Numbered from the stretch's first letter, positions 49,801 through 57,555 are shown. The stretch is DNA of 64,000 nucleotides from Patiria miniata (GCF_015706575.1 NW_024037072.1:3291001-3355000); one strand, 5' to 3'. Notes: generated from the sequence alone by a model not told the origin. Program-made: numbers and translations.

Positions 49801-50932
49801 TACGGCTTGATATTACAGGCGCCTATGGAAGCGGCTGCAGCCACTCCCATAGACCTGTGTGTTATTTGAAGCCGTAGCCGCCTCAGTTTGGCCTTTATTT
49901 GAGTGACTGGCTGATCACCCCTAAAGTAAGGTCCATGTAATAATCGTAGGGTGTTCTTTCAAAGCGATTGTTGAAGTGGTTTGGAGAGAGTAGTCCTGCC
50001 AATGGAGCTATCACCAGTGGTCACAATTTGCTATCTGCTGTTCAAGCATGCATTCCCTTATTTCAATTAAAACAAAGCATCTTATTTTATTGTGTTTTTT
50101 TCCCGAGTAGGGCCAGAGAGGCAGAGGTCCGAGGAACCCACGCCAAGGCAGCGACAGACAGGGTCAGCAGGGTAGCAATCCAAGACAGGGTCAGTCTCAG
50201 TCGGCCAAAGAGGGCAGCAGACAGGACCAGCGGGGGAACCGAGGCCGGCAGGACGGACCCAACAAACACAGTCCTCGCAGCGCCGACGATAAATCGCATC
50301 ACGAAGCATCGCAAGAAGGGCGCAGGAACGACCGCCCCCGGAACGACAGGCCACGCAACGACAGACCACGCAACGACAGACAGCGTTACGACAGAGGCGA
50401 AGGCGGGCGGGGGAAGGACAGGGAGGAACCCCGTAATAAGGACAGAATCATCCGCAGACGCGAGCAGTACAGATGGCGACACGACCAAGGGGAGGTGAAA
50501 CCAGAGGGCGGGGTAGATAAGGATACCAAAAATGAGTCCGGCGCCGTGCCCCGCCCTGACAGCATTCAAATCTCGCAGAACGGGCCAGTAAATTCCAACA
50601 AGAAGTTAGAGGGCGCTGTCAACGGCGACCTTCCAATGGCTAACGGCAATTCACACGACAGCAAAGCAGACTCGCCAAAGCTGAAAGAACAGCCACAGGG
50701 GAAGTCAGGAGACCAGACCAAGGCAGACCTCAACGGCCCATTGGTCAACGGCAACGCAAGCAGCAGTGCGGAGACCACACCCACTGAGGCGCTACCCCAG
50801 CGCAAACCTCGAGAGGAGCGCAACCGGAAGAGAGTCGAAGAAGTAGTGAGAGAAGTGGTGAAGGAAGTGACGGCCATGAACGGCATGACAAATGGACAGG
50901 TGTCCCCAATCATGGTCAACGGCGAGAGCTAG
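19880..50932 (+). CDS. SPATS2: SPATS2/SPATS2L-type gene (complete, 12 coding exons)
   Basis: Exons 19880-19898, 31688-31773, 36362-36470, 38698-38747, 39454-39574, 43066-43536, 43957-44092, 44732-44790, 45120-45229, 48436-48516, 49121-49372 and 50111-50932 sum to 2316 nt, exactly 772 codons (771 aa; human paralogues about 545-558 aa). Order: N-terminal MARKQ, a UBA-like domain (about 28-85), a Lys-rich patch, a Pro/Gln-rich disordered region (130-285), a coiled coil (about 286-400) with LELRADIKHFVSERK, a Ser-rich segment, and an Arg/Gly and NDRPR-repeat tail. Known: the family is cytoplasmic; SPATS2L is nucleolar/stress-granule linked and RNA-associated; the biochemical role is poorly defined. 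An invertebrate probably has one gene ancestral to both vertebrate paralogues, so the symbol is approximate. All splice phases agree. Confidence 0.94.
22031..22552 (+). mobile_element. MITE family R1, copy 3
   Basis: Full length, 522 bp: TTAAAGGGAATATACATCAT to the inverted GTTGTATATTCCCTTTAA. Has the perfect inner palindrome CGCTGATCGGCCGATCAGCG and the CTGGTTCCCTGAC / GTCAGGGAACCAG pair. Confidence 0.9.
23060..23119 (-). repeat. tRNA-like sequence lacking an anticodon arm
   Basis: Minus strand: GCGGGATAGCTCAGTTGGTA (A box) and GCAGGTTTAAATCCTGC (good T arm). Only about 10 nt lie between the D and T arms, so it cannot be a functional tRNA. A tRNA pseudogene or SINE head, related to 59645-59715. 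Confidence 0.7.
23735..23790 (+). mobile_element. Retroposon 3' tail
   Basis: GTGAAGCGCTTTGACTTGAG, TGTAAAGCGCGAAATAAGCG and an ATT-rich end: the AAGCGCTTTGA...AAGCGC tail shared by many animal SINEs and L2/CR1-like LINEs. Compare 32520-32580. Confidence 0.6.
24916..24962 (-). mobile_element. Retroposon 3' tail (minus)
   Basis: Plus strand (AATAAT)n then TTTATATTGCGCCGTTTA: on the minus strand a GGCGCAATATAAAT tail followed by (ATT)n. The body is too short or diverged to classify. Confidence 0.5.
25741..25856. repeat. Tandem duplication of 58 bp
   Basis: AGTATTAACAATAGAATAGA and the following 38 bp occur twice in a row with one mismatch. Recent by appearance. Confidence 0.95.
26770..27375. 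mobile_element. MITE, AGGCC-A(n) family, copy 2
   Basis: Left end AGGCCAACAAAATTATTGTG then TTGCCCTCAT. Right end is the complement, with its A-run partly turned into C/G (GGGGGGGGGCCT). About 606 bp; the interior is TACATGTA-rich intron-like sequence. Confidence 0.75.
28628..28897. mobile_element. MITE, AGGCC-A(n) family, copy 3
   Basis: AGGCCAAAAAAAAATAATAG then TTCTGCTTCC at the left, and its complement at the right (about 31 bp inverted ends). The interior has (TAGG)n and poly-T tracts. Confidence 0.82.
31688..31773 (+). CDS. SPATS2: SPATS2 coding exon 2 (residues 7-35)
   Basis: Follows a long T-tract and TTTGCAG. Encodes DTTDVYFDTRTKAVLTRTSH then NSMANVKEQ. It aligns with the human segment containing FIFDLQSNTVL and NMKEK, just ahead of the UBA-like domain. 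Donor GTACGT, phase 0. Confidence 0.92.
31805..31958 (+). repeat. 150-bp dispersed repeat, copy 1
   Basis: AGAATCGCGTCAACGCAGCT, then GGACGTGGAACGCGCAAAAT and CTGAGACAAACAAAACTTAA. A copy of the same order and orientation is at 48782-48940. Unclassified. Confidence 0.85.
31957..32580 (+). mobile_element. tRNA-derived SINE interrupted by a minisatellite-like repeat
   Basis: Head AGCGCCGTGGTCAAATGG with a B-box-like GAATTCGAAACCC. Tail GTGAAGCACTTTGAGACAT and TGTAAAGCGCTATATAAG at 32520-32575. Head and tail are separated by the repeat at 32163-32507. Confidence 0.7.
32163..32507. repeat. GGATTTTGGAGGATTGAGG repeat (family R2), copy 1
   Basis: Tandem-like GGATTTTGGAGGATTGAGGA units bounded by CCCTAACCC on the left and GGGTTCGGGTTAA on the right (inverted). 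Same layout at 36845-37276; shorter pieces at 44196-44265 and 60893-60970. Confidence 0.75.
36362..36470 (+). CDS. SPATS2: SPATS2 coding exon 3, UBA-like core (residues 36-71)
   Basis: Acceptor TTTTACAG. Encodes LAGVREVVPHRKKEDILLVL then QHFDNDVPKTIQAFME, nearly identical in pattern to the human UBA-like region with EIILVLQHFDNCVDKTVQAF. Donor GTAGGA after one base. Confidence 0.97.
36691..36792. mobile_element. Hairpin MITE (about 100 bp)
   Basis: Arms CCATGTAGAAATCTCTTTTG ... with the complement close by; the loop is only about 14 nt. Nearly the whole element is one foldback stem. Confidence 0.8.
36845..37276. repeat. Family R2 repeat, copy 2
   Basis: Bounded by CCTTAACCGTAACC and GGAGTTAGGGTTAA. 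The interior has AGGATTTTGCAGGATTGAGG-type units five or so times at uneven spacing. Confidence 0.72.
38698..38747 (+). CDS. SPATS2: SPATS2 coding exon 4 (residues 72-88)
   Basis: 50 nt: completes Asp, then RAEEILKEWNIPNKRK. Human has EVLKEWTVTGKKK here. Acceptor TTTGCAG, phase 0 donor GTAGAG. Confidence 0.93.
39454..39574 (+). CDS. SPATS2: SPATS2 coding exon 5 (residues 89-128)
   Basis: TNNNKNKKKRSKQQQSANQE then DGLPIANGLQEEHIPNNNNI. A basic patch matches the vertebrate KKKNKKKK stretch, followed by a conserved NG-containing segment. Could act as a nuclear or nucleolar signal (inference). Donor GTAAGT. Confidence 0.92.
39575..43065 (+). other. SPATS2 intron 5
   Basis: Contains a C-run/A-run at 39608-39630 and a small MITE at 39898-40208. 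A 157-codon open frame at 40470-40943 has no recognisable domain and is probably chance. Otherwise plain intron. Confidence 0.65.
39898..40208. mobile_element. Short MITE with ACAGGGTGA ends
   Basis: TACAGGGTGATTAAAAAA at the left and TTTTTTTACTCACCCTGTA at the right (one or two mismatches), 311 bp, TA at both tips. A single matching end is at 62848. Confidence 0.7.
43066..43536 (+). CDS. SPATS2: SPATS2 coding exon 6, Pro/Gln-rich region (residues 129-285)
   Basis: 471 nt, continuous frame with no stop. Low-complexity, rich in Pro, Gln, Ser, Lys and Arg (for example KPAPAQRQSAPKPVDSPKPQ), ending DPSRSKKT. GC-rich against AT-rich flanks. Disordered by composition. Corresponds in position to the poorly conserved linker of vertebrate SPATS2. 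Confidence 0.92.
43957..44092 (+). CDS. SPATS2: SPATS2 coding exon 7 (residues 286-330)
   Basis: GSSLDKSSKDLQRTVVSLTR then HKNLLAEEIEKAEKRLKKSF. The motif KS.KDLQR..VSL.R is the best-conserved signature of the SPATS2/SPATS2L family. Start of the coiled coil. Acceptor TCGTAG, donor GTAAAA. Confidence 0.97.
44196..44265 (-). repeat. Family R2 fragment
   Basis: AAACCCTAACTCCCGAAGTG and AACCTTCCTAAATCTTC; the complement matches 60893-60970. Directly abuts an R1 MITE. Confidence 0.55.
44269..44628 (-). mobile_element. MITE family R1, copy 4 (truncated)
   Basis: Starts TTAAAGGGAATATACGTCAT, inverted relative to copies 1-3. Carries the GGTCAGCCGACC centre and stops near 44628 without the second end. 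Confidence 0.8.
44732..44790 (+). CDS. SPATS2: SPATS2 coding exon 8 (residues 331-350)
   Basis: SLGSREEELMRQIQEVKRQA, coiled-coil heptads continuing from exon 7. Acceptor TTTTCAG, donor GTAAGT. Confidence 0.94.
45120..45229 (+). CDS. SPATS2: SPATS2 coding exon 9 (residues 351-387)
   Basis: TSLLDDRQHRAFELKQEISR then AVSKTDTDLLELRADIK. LELRADIK matches vertebrate SPATS2 exactly. Acceptor AAACAG, donor GTATGG, phase 0. Confidence 0.96.
45270..45605. repeat. Family R3 repeat, copy 1
   Basis: Starts TTTATCCCCCTGGCTTTCAA and GATATTGTGATCGCG, ends GATGCCAGAGGGATTGCGCA and GTTTTACTTGCAGTGTTT. The longer relative is 54816-55772. Confidence 0.75.
46740..48046. mobile_element. Pogo/Tigger-like non-autonomous DNA transposon
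   Basis: Ends CAGTAAACTCCGGCTAAACC and its exact complement (21 bp perfect with the next base), flanked by TA at 46738-46739 and 48047-48048. CAGT...CCGAC tips and TA targets fit the pogo/Tigger group. The body is AAGTCGGC-rich; a 122-codon open frame at 47486-47854 has no recognised transposase motif. It contains an R1 MITE. Confidence 0.83.
46803..47325 (-). mobile_element. MITE family R1, copy 6, nested in the pogo-like element
   Basis: Full length, 523 bp, TTAAAGGGAATATACAACAT to GTATATTCCCTTTAA, reverse orientation. By eye very close to copy 3 (same CGCTGATCGGCCGATCAGCG centre), so both are probably young. Confidence 0.92.
48436..48516 (+). CDS. SPATS2: SPATS2 coding exon 10 (residues 388-414)
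   Basis: HFVSERKIDEEIGRSSRFTG then NPDLLQE; human has HFVSERKYDEDLGRVARFTC. Phase 0 at both ends. Confidence 0.97.
48782..48940 (+). repeat. 150-bp dispersed repeat, copy 2
   Basis: AGAATCGCGTCAACGCAGCT through GGCAATAGGTCGATAG, matching 31805-31958 almost base for base, with small indels. Possible short inverted tips ACCTATCGC / GGTCGATAG. Confidence 0.85.
49121..49372 (+). CDS. SPATS2: SPATS2 coding exon 11 (residues 415-498)
   Basis: AVKNFGEVLPVKSVYSARRH then SLTSLTSMDSLSRPTSIS and a TPATPTSPTTPD segment. The family has a matching Gly-Gln/Glu-Val, Tyr-Ser-x-Arg and Ser-rich run. Many potential Ser/Thr phosphosites. Phase 0, donor GTACAG. Confidence 0.95.
49798..49885. repeat. Imperfect hairpin
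   Basis: GGCTACGGCTTGATATTACA is answered by TGTGTTATTTGAAGCCGTAGCC within 90 bp. A small foldback in SPATS2 intron 11. Confidence 0.6.
50111..50932 (+). CDS. SPATS2: SPATS2 last coding exon, Arg/Gly-rich tail (residues 499-771)
   Basis: Acceptor CGAGTAG. 273 residues then TAG: GQRGRGPRNPRQGSDRQGQQ, a run of four NDRPR/NDRQR repeats, GEGGRGKDREEPR, then an Asn/Gly-rich segment ending MVNGES. Human SPATS2 also has a Gly/Arg/Gln-rich tail (GNRRGGQGYRPQGQ). RG-rich tails commonly bind RNA. GC-rich relative to its surroundings. Longer than the vertebrate tail. Confidence 0.95.
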   Translation, partial: GQRGRGPRNPRQGSDRQGQQGSNPRQGQSQSAKEGSRQDQRGNRGRQDGPNKHSPRSADDKSHHEASQEGRRNDRPRNDRPRNDRPRNDRQRYDRGEGGRGKDREEPRNKDRIIRRREQYRWRHDQGEVKPEGGVDKDTKNESGAVPRPDSIQISQNGPVNSNKKLEGAVNGDLPMANGNSHDSKADSPKLKEQPQGKSGDQTKADLNGPLVNGNASSSAETTPTEALPQRKPREERNRKRVEEVVREVVKEVTAMNGMTNGQVSPIMVNGES

Positions 50933-52068
50933 GAAAAAAAAAACAACGCCCAAACAAACCAATTGTATCGTTTGTACGGTGTCCAAGAATCTCAACAGTA
51001 TTGAGTTTGAACTGATTGTCACAAAGGCACAAAATGCCGGCTAAAGAGGACAAACAACACTGCTGGTTGCTAGTTACACAATTCCAGACATAACTGCCAA
51101 GGCATATTTTATGTCTGAATTGGACAAAAAGACTGTAAGGAGGAAGATCTGCAACAGACTCAAAGTGATATCTATCGGTCATCTACTTAAACGTGGAGCC
51201 TTTTACATCTTGAAAGTTCAAGTATTGCGGTATGTGTAGTATACCGGCCGATTGACTTAACGTATAAAATTGCATGCATTTCAGCTCTGGGCTCGTGGTA
51301 TTGTTGGTTTCATTACTTTAACCTTGTATCACATTGAATGCTGCGAATATTTTGTTGATTTCTTTAAAAAAAAAAATTAAATATATATTCATCATTAAAA
51401 CGTGTACAAAAACTGAAAGTTGTGTGTGCTGCCTATGATTATAGCTAGAGTAATTGTTATTAGGGCCAATATATAAAATTGAAACTTTTCAAAATGGTCG
51501 TTATTATTTTTGTTGATATTTACAGATTTATTAGGTATTGATTTATTGTAGAGGCTGTTCAGTGTATTGTATCAATGGTTGCTTTAGTTCGCTCAAATGC
51601 ATTCAAAAAGACAGAAATAGAAGCTTTGACTATCATCTTTGAAATGTTGTGGGTGCAAGATTTTTCTTTTAAAGCCGAGAGATTTATAAACATCAACTAC
51701 ATATTAATGCTTGGACTCACTATGCTAGATGTATGATATTATTCGTGGAAAATTTATTTAAATATTCAGAAATAGGTGAAAGATGGGTGTCAGTTTTAAT
51801 TATGGATGCTTTACCTCATGACGGGATCATTTGTTGCTCATTTGTACATTTGAAATGATACATTTTATTTTTGTTTTATAAATGGTGAACCATTTGTCTG
51901 TGGTAAGTGGAGGACACAGAAAACTTGCATGGGGATGGGTCAGCATGTGGTTGTCAACTCCTCTTTTGTCTCTGTAAAGTTTGATTATTTTTTTCAATCG
52001 ACTTTGGCAGCCTTCATTATGAGTCATGTCTTACAAATATAGACATCTTTGTGCCAAAAGAAGGAAAA

Positions 52069-52083
52069 AATAAAAAAAATAAA
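52069..52083 (+). terminator. Candidate SPATS2 poly(A) signals (proximal)
   Basis: Two AATAAA hexamers within 15 bp, about 1.14 kb past the stop. Confidence 0.4.
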
Positions 52084-53517
52084 AGTTATCCTACTTGAGA
52101 TAATTTCATCTAGAATTTACTCAGTTTTAAAAAAAAAATGGAAATAATGTAATCCCACTTTGGGATTATCCAGTATCAATAACATCATGGTAATATCACT
52201 TTGTAAAAACTCCCCCACAGGGATCTCACATTACTTAAATCCATCTCATTCATCCACATAGGTTTCATTTGAGCCATGTTGTGTATCTGGGATTATGATT
52301 GACTACCTCAATTAAAAAAAAAAAGATTAAACATGTCACTCTTTTTTGTCCTTGTCATTTCCACCTCATTGTTCTTCACATCAGTTTTGTTCGGTAGCTG
52401 TTGCAGTGTGGCAAGATTATAATGTTTACGTTTTTGAGATTCATGATAATTGTTTTCTTTGTAAAAAAAAATTAAGTAAATAAGCTGTGCGGCTGCTGTA
52501 AGATACCTTTTTTTCCCCTGAGCCTCAAAAGATAAGCTTCTTGTATTCTGAACATCACATAAATACACATGCCAAATCAACTTTATGTTGTTTATTTAGA
52601 AAATAACCAAATCTGTGGTCTTTTTTAACTTCTTGCGTTTGTCGAGGTGACCACCAGATTCCAAATATAAGCAAGCAATATCAGAAATAGATTTTGACTA
52701 GTTTTCGTCTTGCGAGCCCACTGTGTACGTTATCAATGGAGCTCGGACACTGTGGGCGTGATGGTTTTGTAACTAACCGAGGAGCTTGCTATTGTTGAAT
52801 GAATGTTTACTGCTTTCTTAATGTGGTCTGTAGACGCAGTGGAAGGCTACAAATTGATCAATAGGCATGATAGCAAGCATTGGTACATTACTAGCAGTAC
52901 TTAATTCAGTTTTTGTGTTTCAAGTTGAACAAATGTTTTTATATTTTCAAAATTAAAAAAAAATCACTATTTTTTGTTTTACAATTTGCTTTGTTGTCAA
53001 TTTGCTGATAATACAATCAGATATGTTGCAAAGGTAGGGACCACTATATTTGCTTTAGATGTCAAATGTAATTAGACACGGAAACATTCCTGCTGTAACT
53101 TGTCTAAGGAATTGTAGTTTTGTTTTAATCAAAGCATTAGTTAAAAAAAAAAGATCACTTGTATTTTTCTATCAGACGGGATCAGCTAACTCTTAAAAAG
53201 TAAACAGTATTGATATTAGTGTCCAACTTTGATATTGTTTCGTTTAGGCACTTCTTCTTCATTCATTAAATAGTTTTTGTGACATAAATGTTGCAGCCTT
53301 TATTGAAAAAGGAGGATACTATTTTCTGCCAGAAGATTGTTATATTTGATGTTTAACGTTGATGAGTTTAAGATAAGTGCGAAGAAAAAGTGCCATGGTT
53401 CCTTTTTCTTTTTTTTCTTTTCTTTTTGGGGAAAGTATTATTAACTTGTTTTGTTATGGTTAACAAAAAAAGATTAATGGTTTTTTTAGCGAGTTGGCTC
53501 ATAGTGCTTTAATTTTA

Positions 53518-53523
53518 AATAAA
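53518..53523 (+). terminator. Candidate SPATS2 poly(A) signal (distal)
   Basis: AATAAA in TTTTAAATAAAATG, about 2.6 kb past the stop. Confidence 0.35.
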
Positions 53524-53911
53524 ATGAAACCAATTGTTTGAGGAAACTTCCTCAAATCGGGGGAAAATTAGACATCACAGGGAACCAGGAGAGAAAATGA
53601 GTCTTGTAGTATAGGGGGAGTGGGTTGGGAACCACTTTGGATTTAATTTTGTGCTGGATGTTTTGTGTATCTGTGTATTCTATGCTGTTGGCGGTAAAAG
53701 TTTTGCATTGTTGTCCCAAGTGGAATTTTGTTTTCCTCCTTGTATTGAACGCAGAGAAGAGGAAACATTAGTGTATTTCTGTCAGTTTTTGTGAAAGATA
53801 AACAAATGCAAGTCTTTTTTAGAAGAGTATTAGTGTGTAAAACAGATCACTATAATTGGCAAAGAAAACGAATGTGCTGTGTTCGGGAAAATGCAAAATG
53901 TTCAATTGTTC

Positions 53912-53942
<31 letters not shown>

Positions 53943-54815
53943 GAGTAACTGCCTTTTCACCTGAAGGTGATCATAAATATTTCATCTATTTTTGTGATCA
54001 GATAACTCTGTATATTGAATTATAAATATGTATAAAAAAAACCTGTAGAATCTCAACGAAAACAAATGTTCATAATGTGTGATGTTGGTCAAAGGCGGCA
54101 AAAATAATGCCTTCTTTTCTACAAACTTTTCTTACTTATAGACTGTACTTAAAAAAACCACAAAATTTCTGAATGTGATTTTCTACGCTTTTTCTTACAC
54201 ACTGTACCTTGCATTGGATAACCTTTGACCTTTTCAGAAAATTATGAATTACTTGTACATGCGGCAAAAACAACCATTGTAAATACAAAGCCATAAGTAA
54301 ATTAAGTAAAATACAAAAAAAAAAATATTAAAATAAGCAATAGTTCCCAAGTTTAAACTTTTAAACACCAGATATACAAATGTGTAGAGTTAACTAGTGT
54401 TTTGACTGCATGATGGCTTATTTCAGGGACCTTGCGTTAATGACCCTCTTGTTTGTTGACTGTTCCTTTGGACGAGTGCCTTAATTAAGACATCTGAATC
54501 CCTTGCGTTTGCCAAATTGGTAGAATTACTTGACAACTCTTGAAGACGAAATATCCTATTAGTAGACTTATATTTGGATTGCGTTTTTGTGAGCGTTGTT
54601 CTCATGACACTGATATTCCCCCTTTTGTTGTAAGGCATTTGTAATTCTTGGAAGGAGCTTGTTTTGAGTCCAATTAAATCCGTTCACTAATGAGAAACAT
54701 TAGGCTTGTTCCACTTTTCTTATGTCTTTCTCTCAAAAAAGTGAGTGAGCAATATGCCTCTGCCTTATGTCAAAGCCCATTTCCCTCAGTCCATACCTAG
54801 GCTGTGCCATTTTTG

Positions 54816-55772
54816 TTGATCCCCCTGGCTGTTTATCCGCCTGGCTGTAAGCCGGAGCAGGATATTGCGATAGCGCATTCTTTCTGTGTGTATGTATGTG
54901 TGGAGGTCTGTATTTGTGTATGTCTGAGTTTGTCTTACAGTCACTATGTGGACATGTGAACAAAAGATGTCCACATAATGCAGGTTGTGTTGACGTTATG
55001 TGGACTAAGACATGTCCACATAACGTTTTGCCCTCTCTGGAAAACAGGTTTAGAGGCATTTTTGGGTTTATAGAAGGGTTATCGTCGCAGAATGAAGAGA
55101 AACATTCAAGGAAATCAAAAAACAAATTTGGGGTTGAAAGAGTTTTCACAGTTTAAGTAAAGTTATTTTTTGTACCGAGTTTTCTTAATTACACGAAAAC
55201 AAAGGAATGTCCACATAGCGTATGTAAAACAAATGTGTGTGTGTCTGTGTGTCATGTTTTGGTTAGGTTAACACTTGTCAGTACACTAACTTGAGAAATA
55301 CTTTACTTAGGAACTTGAAATTTGGTTTGTGAGTTGTTCTTGAAGAAGCCTATCACTTGGGCCGACAGGTCAAAGTCACTATTACTAAAACAATAGAAAT
55401 GTTGTCAACGCGATAACTTGAGAAATACTTTACTTGGGAACTTCAAGTTTGGTTTGTGGGCTGTTCTTGGTAGTTGTGGGGCCGACAGGTCAAAGGTCAA
55501 TATTGCTACAACAATAGAAACATTGTCAGCACGATAACTTGAGAAATACTTTTTTTAGGAACTTCACATTTGGTTTGTGGGTTGCTCTTGGTAGTCTTAT
55601 AAAGCCTATTGCTTTTCGGGCTGACAGGTCAAAGGTCAAGGTCACTATTGCTAAAACAATAGAAATCTTCCATTTTGGTTAAGGACACTGACAAGTATCC
55701 GTTCTAACTGACTGTATCATAACTGCCAGCATGCCAGGGGGAATGCGCAAGTTTCACTTGCAGTATTTGTTC
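54816..55772. repeat. Family R3 repeat, copy 2, with internal tandem units
   Basis: Starts GATCCCCCTGGCTG and GATATTGCGATAGCGCATTC; ends CATGCCAGGGGGAATGCGCA and GTTTCACTTGCAGTATTT. Inside, GATAACTTGAGAAATACTTT with GCCGACAGGTCAAAGGTCA recurs about three times at roughly 115 bp. Also repeats TGTCCACATAA. Unclassified. Confidence 0.75.
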
Positions 55773-55874
55773 TTCATATCATCAGCTCCCCACCTTAGTC
55801 CTGTGATGTAGTCGAATCTGGGGCTACCATCCCAGCCTGGCTCCCATAGGAAAGCACACATGTAAACAAAGCAT

Positions 55875-56031
55875 GACGTTTTCATGTCTCGGGTCTATTC
55901 TGTTTCTGTATTGATTTCCTCCAGCAAAACGGCCACAGCCCGCTGGAGTTGCCATGGCACGGGATGTGGCAGTATCCGTTTTGCTGCAGGAAATCGATAC
56001 AGATACAGAATAGACCTAAGACATGACGTCA
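55875..56031. mobile_element. Hairpin MITE (about 150 bp)
   Basis: TGACGTTTTCATGTCTCGGG ... TCCAGCAAAACGG is complemented by CCGTTTTGCTGCAGGAAAT ... ACATGACGTCA. Arms about 55 bp, loop about 40 bp. Confidence 0.82.
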
Positions 56032-57521
56032 CCCCTGGTCATTAGTAAGCAAAGAAAGGAGTTCCTTTGCCACAGTTCACGTGAAAAGCTTCCCCCGATC
56101 CACCCTTGGCCTGTTAGTTCTTTCATAGTGATCCCTTTTGCTTAGCTCACCAAAATGCCGCCCCTTAAAATGCCCAAGACCAAGACAGCAGACCAACTCT
56201 TAAAACTGAAGACAAACTTAAATGAGCAAGTCCAACAAACAATCAGGATTCAGTAAAATTTTAATAGCGGATTTATTTTTTAATATACCTAAAAGTTGAG
56301 ATATCCCAAAGGTGTGGAATTTCATTTTCTCTGGAGTGTTGCCAGAAATCAAAATATCAGAAAAAATGCTGCAACCTGACACTTTTTTTTTCTTCATATA
56401 TCATCCCAATGAAGGTCAGTCACTGCAAAAATAATGAAAAGACAAGAATCTGGGACTGGGAAACATTTCCAATTTTGGTAGGAAATAAATAGAAAATGTT
56501 CTTGACTCTCCATAAACCCAACCGCTGAAGTAGCGTCAGGTTGCAACATTTTTTCCAAAATATATTCCTGAAAATCTTGAGTTTTGTGAAATATGTCAGA
56601 AATGGAACCAAAAAACTGCCGATTGCTTTTTTGCAAAATTTGTGAAATAGTCCCTTTGGGAAAACCTGGAGCATCCCATTCTCTGTACGCTGCACCGCAG
56701 GAAAATGGAATATTCAAGGGATCAAACTCAGGAAGCTATTGCTGTTATACCACTTGTTCCTATATATTTTTTCCTTTGTAGCTAAAATATGAACTTCTTT
56801 TAACATGTGCAACTGCTTGAATATATTTACATCATTAGGACTCTTCCGTAACGTTAAACCCTTCGCTAATATTTTATTTACAAAACCTCTTGCATATTAT
56901 TCATGAATGGATGCCATTCTCTCATTGCTTAAAACTCTATGCTGGAAAAACCAAGAAAAAACAATCATGTTCCTGTAGTCTGGTTCCCTGACCCCACATA
57001 AGATTAAACGGAGCAATTTACAGACGTCGAGGTCAGGGAACCAGTCTAGCCGGCTTGAACCTGTTTGTAGGTGTGTAATCCATTGCAAACACAAGGCAGA
57101 CGAACTAAATAATTTGGGGCAGTATTTAAAAAAAAACACAAATTTTTTCCAACGATGGTCGGCCGACCAATGTTGGAAATTGATCAAAAATACCACTTTT
57201 CTTGAAAATGACAGCACACCAGGTGCCATGATTTTACAGGATGCTTTAGACTGTCGTTCACTAACAGTCCAGTAAAGGTATTTCATAATATGTTATAGTT
57301 TTGTTTTTTGATGTTTGCAAATGTTGTATATTCCCTTTCACCCCCAAAGCACAAAGGTGTAGGTTATGTCAAGAATTAGCCATCGATTAACTGATTGTGC
57401 TCGATCGAACTTGCTCCGCGATGAAAACCACTGAAAGTTGCACCACCGATATTCCATTATCCAATGCCAAAATGTCTGCCAGGGATCAGATACAGTTCCA
57501 GCCAAGTCTTGTTCCCGGCCT
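56032..57521. other. SPATS2-ARMC8 convergent spacer / ARMC8 3' UTR
   Basis: Only the R1 MITE at 56936-57340 is recognisable. The minus-strand AATAAA at 56873-56878 is a possible ARMC8 poly(A) signal about 645 nt past its stop, which would place the MITE inside the 3' UTR. Confidence 0.5.
56936..57340 (+). mobile_element. MITE family R1, copy 7 (5' truncated)
   Basis: Begins inside the family consensus (GCTGGAAAAACCAAG), has CTGGTTCCCTGACC, the GGTCGGCCGACC centre, and the right end GTTGTATATTCCCTTT. Confidence 0.82.
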
Positions 57522-57555
57522 TCAAGATGAGAACTGCTGCAGTGCTGTCTTGACT
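57522..57555 (-). CDS. ARMC8: ARMC8 last coding exon (34 nt)
   Basis: Acceptor TATTATAG; completes Lys, then [10 protein letters not shown] and TGA. Human ends AKMALQQYLA. A later CAAG in the exon could be mistaken for the acceptor but breaks the frame. Confidence 0.93.

Larger units (their letters stand above)
50933..53950 (+). other. Probable SPATS2 3' UTR
   Basis: About 3 kb of AT-rich sequence with T-runs and no transposon fragment, unlike every intron around it, which fits a transcribed untranslated region. A 20-plus-base A tract lies near 53919-53942. The true end could be any of several poly(A) signals. Confidence 0.5.

Noticed and set aside
49968-50498. 176-codon plus-strand frame over the SPATS2 last exon
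   Set aside because: Out of phase with the exon; the true frame runs from 50111 to 50932 with RG-rich family-like content.
50087-50569. 160-codon minus-strand frame
   Set aside because: Antisense shadow of the GC-rich SPATS2 tail exon.
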